Assembly (NCBI GenBank): GCA_037176725.1
Contig: JAZBRS010000075.1
Coordinates: 78,804,001 to 78,868,000, forward strand
Length of the DNA: 64,000 nucleotides
Direction: 5' to 3'
From: Posidonia oceanica
Lineage: Eukaryota > Streptophyta > Magnoliopsida > Alismatales > Posidoniaceae
The notes beneath the pieces are model-generated. The model was not told the DNA's origin and did not search any database. It saw nothing but the letters and a program-made list of their open reading frames with translations. Every line of letters begins with the position of its first letter. The stretch's first letter is position 1. This document shows positions 59,201 to 64,000 of this stretch, piece by piece. The position numbers and the translations under genes were made by a program.

Positions 59201-59495
59201 GACATTCTGATTGTCCTTTCTGCAGAGTCTGGCTAGTAATGCAGGCGTTGTTGCAAAGCTCGAGGGTGAGATGAGTCATTATCGAAGGCATGCTTTTGAG
59301 ATGGTTGTCATTGTAGGATGGTCAGTTCCTCCTTCGCCAATGCTTGAGCCGAGCCACCATTCAGGTAGCCATCGCTCTCGAGCTACCTCTAGGGCTCCTT
59401 CTGGTGCTTCCATTCGTCAGTCGCCTCGGCCTCCAACAACTCCTTCTCTGGTTCCTCCTTCAGCTCCCGAGGGCGAGGGGGAGAGTGCCCCATAG
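56277..59495 (+). pseudogene. Plant mobile domain (PMD) gene, nine exons, two nonsense codons
   Basis: PMD proteins include the nuclear MAIN/MAIL1 type involved in genome maintenance and silencing; many other copies ride in transposons (family knowledge). A 5' exon ends at 56,372 (GCAG|GTATGC). Coding exons are 56,465-56,983 (ATG 56,468, MSRFGKAYMRPKK), 57,059-57,706, 57,791-57,964, 58,029-58,514, 58,596-58,697, 58,771-58,833, 58,903-59,157 and 59,226-59,495. All introns have GT/AG borders and all are phase 0, giving 838 codons including the final stop. The PMD core spans exons 2-4: LSLEDMVRLTGLGVTGRPVTG, WGATSLSFLYTVLFKFS, LGGNLPFFQ|LWVWDH. Exons 5-8 encode a coiled-coil-like tail, ending in a Ser/Pro-rich stretch. 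TAG stops at 56,828 and 58,996 each replace a likely CAG. The inner retroelement has cut the gene from its upstream region (41.94-42.096 kb, CT-rich). Confidence 0.85.
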
Positions 59496-59849
59496 TTACT
59501 TGACAGCACTTGTACTTCAGGGGTATGCCTCAGTAATTTTTTAGAAAACTCAAATTTATAAATGATAAAGATTTTCTGCATACTTAGCAAACTTGTCAAA
59601 TGTTTCTATTTTTCTTTACCTTTCTCTGAGTTTAAAATGAACTAAAATAACCAATAACCAGGGGAGCACCCTCAAATAATGGCATTTAATTCAAATTAAC
59701 TTGAAACAAGCTTAATCACGTGTAATAATATACAAATGATAGAGCTATGAAAAAAAATTTTACCTGCGAGATTTAATTATGAATTTTGCAACCGTTGGCG
59801 CTTTAACAAGTTAATAACTTAATGTAAACTACAATAGGTGATTCTGGAT

Positions 59850-60250
59850 AGCTCAGAGGTCCAAAAAAATATGAAACCAACACCCACACGTGTATTTCAA
59901 CTTGTAGAAGCCTCTGGAATTGGTAGAAATTAGTTTGGCATTTTGTTCACGATTTTGGAGGACCATAAGCAAAGTTCAGCAACTTAAGTTGCTGAAAAAC
60001 GTTGGACACAACTTCCTATGCGTCTAACATAGGACGCTAGAATAGATTGCGTCTAACAACTATTATTTATTATTTTTCTTTTTTTGCTGCATTGGATGCC
60101 AGAAAAGATTGCATCAAATATATGACGCACGAATAGATTGCGTCCAATCAACTCTTATTTATTTTTTTTCCTTTTTTGCTACGTTGGACGCCTGAACAGA
60201 TTGCGTTCAATGTATGATGCAAGTTTTTGCAACATCCAACATAAGTAGTT
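59850..60250 (+). repeat. Right copy of the flanking direct repeat, with three hairpin motifs
   Basis: TTGTAGAAGCCTCTGGAATTGG near 59,900 matches 41,709. Double-hairpin motifs follow at about 60,000-60,060, 60,089-60,155 and 60,181-60,245, separated by TTATTTATTATTTTTC-type spacers. In one, both arms have changed (GGATGC with GCATCA). Confidence 0.7.
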
Positions 60251-60589
60251 TTCTGCAGAGAAACTTAAACAAAATTATATTAAACCATCTAGGGTGCCCC
60301 TTGCCCCTAGTCCAAGGAAAAAATAATAAATAAATATGTACATATATTGCTTGAAATAAACTTAGGTGGAAGATAATAAATCTGGCATCAAATTTGTTGT
60401 CTACATGAAGATGGTATCAACTCGTAAGCGAGTACCAAGTGACCGTTCTGAATAGGAGTGGTTGAAACGCGACGTGGAGTCCGCTAATGCCCTAGATTTT
60501 TTATCATTGGGCAGATTTGTTATCAGTTTCATAAGGTGATGTTGGTTGGGTAGATTTTACCCTACTCTATATTTTGTTGATCTTTTGCT

Positions 60590-60778
60590 CATTTTTTGGT
60601 TTTTTGGTTTTATCATTTTTTTGGTTTTATCATTTTGATTTTTGGCTTTATGATTTTTTGGTTTTATCTTCTTTTTTTTTCTTTTCTTTTTTGGGATTTT
60701 TGGTTCTATGATTTTTTTGGATTTTTTTTTGGTTGTCAATTTTTTGTATTTTTGACTTTATCATTTTTTTTTTTGGGT
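60590..60778. repeat. T-rich low-complexity tract
   Basis: Irregular repeats of TTTTTTGGTTTTATCATTTT with a period of about 20 bp. Open frames here (Lys/Asn-rich on minus, Phe-rich on plus) come from composition. Confidence 0.8.
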
Positions 60779-60779
60779 T

Positions 60780-61025
60780 TTGGGAGAAGAAGAATCTTCC
60801 AAGGAGTTGGAAGACAGGAAACCTCATAGTTGGGAAAACCTTGATAATTGGGTCCCTTGTGCAATCTTGGAGCCAAAAGATACTACAGGCTTGCTTTGGC
60901 ACCCAATTACCCCTAGACCTAGGTTCCTGCCCCTTGCCTCTCAGTGTGTAGTGCAGGGTGTAGGGAAAGAGGTAGTGACCTATCTTGAGACTTTGGCTAG
61001 AGATTTAGAATTCTATCTCTCCTAG
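60780..61025 (+). CDS. Small ORF of unknown family, antisense to gag
   Basis: Eighty-one codons of normal-looking composition (MGEEESSKELEDRKPHSW, WVPCAILEPKDTTGLLWH, VVTYLETLARDLEFYLS) ending at TAG 61,023-61,025. It follows the T-rich tract, which could serve as a polypyrimidine stretch before an acceptor, so it may be the last exon of a longer antisense transcript. No domain recognised. Confidence 0.3.
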   Translation: MGEEESSKELEDRKPHSWENLDNWVPCAILEPKDTTGLLWHPITPRPRFLPLASQCVVQGVGKEVVTYLETLARDLEFYLS

Positions 61026-61077
61026 CCCAAGGTCAAATCCTACTGCGCTTTTCAATCCCTGAATTTTTTAGTTTTGA

Positions 61078-61190
61078 CACATGGACAACTTCTTTACTGC
61101 CTTCTTTTCTTGGACAGCTTCTTTGCTGCCATCTTTTCCCCCCTCTTTCGTTTGATGGACAGCTTCTTTGCTGCCTTCTTTTCTTTTCTC
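61078..61190. repeat. Short tandem repeat (GGACAGCTTCTTTGCTGCC)
   Basis: Three copies with C/T-rich spacers (near 61,082, 61,114 and 61,155), each about 35-45 bp apart. The rest of 61.2-61.83 kb shows nothing I recognise. Confidence 0.75.
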
Positions 61191-61832
61191 TGCTCTTTTA
61201 GGTAGGCATTTAGTAGTCTCACCCCATTTTGAGTGTTCGGACAACAGATATTTATTTGATGGACCAACACACTCCTTTCTTTTTATTTCGGTACACACCC
61301 CTCTTTTGCGCTTCTAAGCTTGACTTTGGACATTTAACAAAAGACATGTCCGACTTGTAGGAAGTGTGTGGACTCGTTTTTCAAGGACTGGGAAGGGAAC
61401 TCATAAAGGTCTGCCTCTGTCTCAGTGTTTAGATCAGTGATACTTCCTCCCCATAGAGTGTTTGTGAGATGAGGTTAGAAGCAGGATTCCTAGGCTTCGG
61501 GAGCAGTGAGTTCACAGGCACGGGTATTCTATTGGCTCGACGTGCGATTCAAGGGTAGCATTTATTGCAGTGCAATCCAAGAATGTTTGGACCCATTACA
61601 ATCCTTTTGGCCAACAATAGGCGTTGCCTAGATATGCTTCAACTACCAAGTATGGTCCGTCCCATTAAGTTCTCAACTTCCCAGGCTTGGGTGGTGAATC
61701 TTCTTCTCATTTGTTTATATTTTTATTTTATGGAAGGAAAAGATATTTTATTTAGGTATATTTTAGCAGAAACAAATACAGAAACAAGGAAGGAAAAGTC
61801 TATTTACAACACTTTGGAGAAATGCCCCTAGT

Positions 61833-63392
61833 GTAGCCTCCATCAGTAGAGGCTCTTGAGAAGCAGGCTTCAGTCTTAATGGTGCTTCCGAACCCACTCT
61901 ATCAATACATCCCAATTGAAGATGTCTGCGTCCACCAGGTCATAGACGATGTCCTTGAAGATCCAGCAGTCTTCTAAATTGTGCCCACGTCTCTTGTGGT
62001 ACTGACAATATTTGCTTCTGTCGCAGTTCGCCCCTTCAGGTCTTCGAGGCGGGAGGTCGATTGCTCGGGCCTCTATACAAACATGTCCATCAGCATGACC
62101 GGGATAGGAGGATAGCTTGTGCGCTTTGGTATCTTGGACTGCTGTTGTGGAGTTGTATGATGGTAGTTGCCCCTGGCGTTGCCATCTTTTCCAGAGTGGT
62201 TGCCATTCTGTCGGTAATCTTGAAGAGGAGATTCTTGTTGCTTCGCAACTTGATGAATGGACTCAGTATCGCCTTCTATCTTCTGAAATTCGTGCATATT
62301 TTCCTTTACAGAAGCAGCTATCTCATAGAGTGCAATCATAGAAGGGCAATAGGCATTTGCCAACCCCCTTTTCATTGGACCAGTAGCGTTTGCAATCAAT
62401 GTCTGGATAACTTGCCTTTTCGGGATGTCCAAGCCTGATTTGGCAGCCATCTCCCACCATCTATTTGCAAAGGTGACCCATTCTTCACCCGGCTTCATGG
62501 TCTCCTTGCTCAAGTTATGAAAGGTTGGCTTCGACTTGATCTTGTGTTGATATTTGGTCAAGAAACACTCCTTGATCTTGTTGAAGCTGCTGAAGTCGTA
62601 TCCGGAGAGGGTAAGGAACTAATCCATGGGTTCGCCTTCCAATGAATTGAAGAAAAGGTAGATGATGAACCCCAAGTCATGGAAGTATGGAGCTGACTCC
62701 ATTTGAAACCGAACAATGTGGGTTTGTGCGTTGGTGGTCCCATCAAACTTAGGCGTCTTTGAATACTTGAAGCCAGGAGGAAGTTGAAATGGTGGGAATT
62801 TACCCATGTCAAAAGTTAGGGGAGCTTGTGTTTGAACCCCTAAGGAATTTAAGACCTTTCTCATTTCTGCTGAATTGCTGAGCCCGCCATGAGTTTGAGA
62901 ATTTGATACTTGATTGGCATGCGGCTGTTGATTGTCACCTTGTACATTCATACCTAGCTGAGGAGGAACCTGGTGACTCTGCTCTGGTTGGTTGGAGAAT
63001 AAGGGATCGGCTATTTTGCCATTAGGCCGCTGCTGTGGCTGCTCAACGAACAAAGGATTGGACCTTTCTCGGAATCCTCTTGGCGAGTCATTTCCCTGCC
63101 CCTGGTGTTGGGTATCCGACGGCGCATTTCTGTGCTGTCTCTGGTACAAATTCTCAGGGATGTGGCTTGCAACAGACCTTCGTAGTCTTTTACTAGGGAG
63201 GTGTTGATCTTGATGGAGATCTTCATCTCTTTGATTTGACGAACCGGGATGATTGTTGTCACTGTAAAGGAAGCGACACAATACTTGATATTGGGCCGAG
63301 TCGGGATCCAATTCCTCTCCAGTAGTTGGATCGAATAACCTCATGATAGGTTCCTCCTCGGGCATGCTATCTGTATCAGACATTTGGCTCAA
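61833..63392 (-). pseudogene. Gag relic of the outer Tat/Ogre-like element
   Basis: The ATG at 63,390-63,392 (MSQMSDTDSMPEEEP) starts a Gln/Asn/Pro-rich N-terminus, then the capsid-like part: FPPFQLPPGFKYSKTPKFDG, LFFNSLEGEPMD, LTKYQHKIKSKPTFHNLSKE, GEEWVTFANRWWEMAAK. The frame is interrupted by TAG at 62,619-62,621 (likely from TGG) and continues to 62,073. After a frameshift the zinc-knuckle-like end reads SKYCQYHKRRGHNLEDC (about 62,000-61,950), and the frame closes at about 61,833-61,880. No protease or RT follows on the minus strand. The family is Ty3/gypsy Tat/Ogre gag, but the sequence differs clearly from the inner element's gag. Confidence 0.85.
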
Positions 63393-64000
63393 CTTTTCTT
63401 GTTTCTGCTTAAGTTCTGTTACAGTAAGTGTAGGACGTAGACACGAGCAGCGTCCAATGAATGACGTAAGAATAGATAGCGTCCAACACCCCAGTCTTCT
63501 GTTGGTTGTTTAACCAATGCAATCAGTGCTTGACTATGCAGAAATGACTACCACAACTCTCTAGAACACACTCCTTGTATTTTTAGATTCAATCTTGGCA
63601 AATGGCAAGCGATTAATGTGCCGATTGGCTTTGAAGTAAAATGGCAGTGTAGGACGCTGACAATGATAGCGTCCAATGTTGGACGCTCTGAATTACAACG
63701 TCCAACACTTCAAGTTGTTTGCTGAACTGATCTTTGTACTGCCAAATGCTACTTTGAGAGAAATTTCTTGATGAACAAAATCCTGTGTTCTTGAGGATCA
63801 CAGAACCATATAAAGACTTTCTTTTTTTCTTTTTCTTTGTTTGTCTTTTCTTTGTTTTTTTTATCTTTTTTCTTTTTGCTTCTTTTTTCCTTTTCCTTTT
63901 TCTTTTTCTGATTTTTCTCACCTTTTTTTTTGCTGATTTTTTGACTTTTCTCTCTCTCTTTTTACTAGTAAAGGGAAAACATCACAATGCTTACACTTTG
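63393..64000. other. Leader of the outer element (upstream of gag)
   Basis: Non-coding. Double-hairpin motifs near 63,430-63,490 and 63,647-63,710. A C/T-rich tract (TTTCTTTTTC type) covers about 63,815-63,965, purine-rich in the element's sense strand. The 5' LTR and primer binding site are not reached before the window ends. Confidence 0.6.

Larger units (their letters stand above)
38440..64000 (-). mobile_element. Outer Tat/Ogre-like Ty3/gypsy element (partial), carrying an antisense PMD gene
   Basis: Reading on the minus strand: leader (64,000-63,393), gag relic (63,392-61,833), no recognisable protease, RT, RNase H or integrase, an antisense PMD gene, tandem-repeat arrays, polypurine tract, 3' LTR. 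The layout (tandem repeats before the 3' LTR, an additional antisense ORF between the coding part and the 3' LTR, LTR starting TGTAGATACCCC) fits what is known of Tat/Ogre elements. The 5' LTR would be beyond the right edge. The stretch 42,097-56,276 is a later insertion and not part of this element. Lack of pol makes it non-autonomous or heavily deleted. Confidence 0.65.

Noticed and set aside
60557..60902. Lys/Asn-rich minus-strand ORFs
   Set aside because: Produced by the T-rich low-complexity tract.
63613..63921. Lys/Arg-rich minus-strand ORF at the right edge
   Set aside because: Encoded by the C/T-rich tract of the leader and by hairpin motifs. No gene-like part.

Overview
Plant nuclear DNA. 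The window holds intron-bearing GH17, alliinase/TAR-type and A20/AN1 genes, together with LINE, PIF/Harbinger, hAT, Ty1/copia and Tat/Ogre-like Ty3/gypsy elements and a plant mobile domain (PMD) gene. This combination points to a flowering plant with a repeat-rich genome. I cannot name the species. Nothing bacterial, plastid or mitochondrial was seen, and no tRNA or rRNA gene was recognised.

0-24 kb, host genes with old transposons. A two-exon GH17 beta-1,3-glucanase with an X8 domain and GPI tail (minus) opens the window. A decayed LINE follows (2.2-10.7 kb), split by a degenerate PIF/Harbinger element (about 2.73-9.55 kb) that keeps a Myb/SANT gene remnant, a transposase N-terminus and a roughly 130-bp tandem array. 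Next is an intact five-exon alliinase/tryptophan-aminotransferase-related gene (11.0-14.6 kb, plus). Behind it lies a tandem pseudogene copy (15.6-21.8 kb). That copy has lost its PLP lysine, and its exon 4 is split by a TIR element that itself carries a hAT transposon with a perfect 8-bp target duplication. An A20/AN1 stress-associated protein gene with a 4 x 42-bp coding minisatellite (minus) ends the genic part.

24-38 kb, nested insertions. A second LINE (ORF1, plus) starts near 27.1 kb. It is interrupted by a Ty1/copia element (27,440-32,961, minus) and by a 3.29-kb solo LTR (33,176-36,465, TSD CTTAT), and then cut off by a truncated LTR of the same family in opposite orientation.

38-64 kb, two nested Tat/Ogre-like elements. 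The outer one (minus) runs off the right edge. In element order it has a gag remnant (63.4-61.8 kb), no visible pol, an antisense nine-exon PMD gene (56.3-59.5 kb), a 3' region of several tandem arrays (41.6-39.6 kb), a polypurine tract and a 3' LTR with a TATA box. Inserted in the 5' end of the PMD gene is a second, younger, gag-only element (42,097-56,276, plus). It has LTRs of about 3.2 kb, a tRNA-Arg-type primer binding site and its own hairpin-rich 3' region. Both elements carry the same dispersed double-hairpin motif (GTTGGACGC / GCGTCCAAC arms), and several arrays keep base-paired arms through compensatory changes. These structured repeats are the most unusual content of the window.
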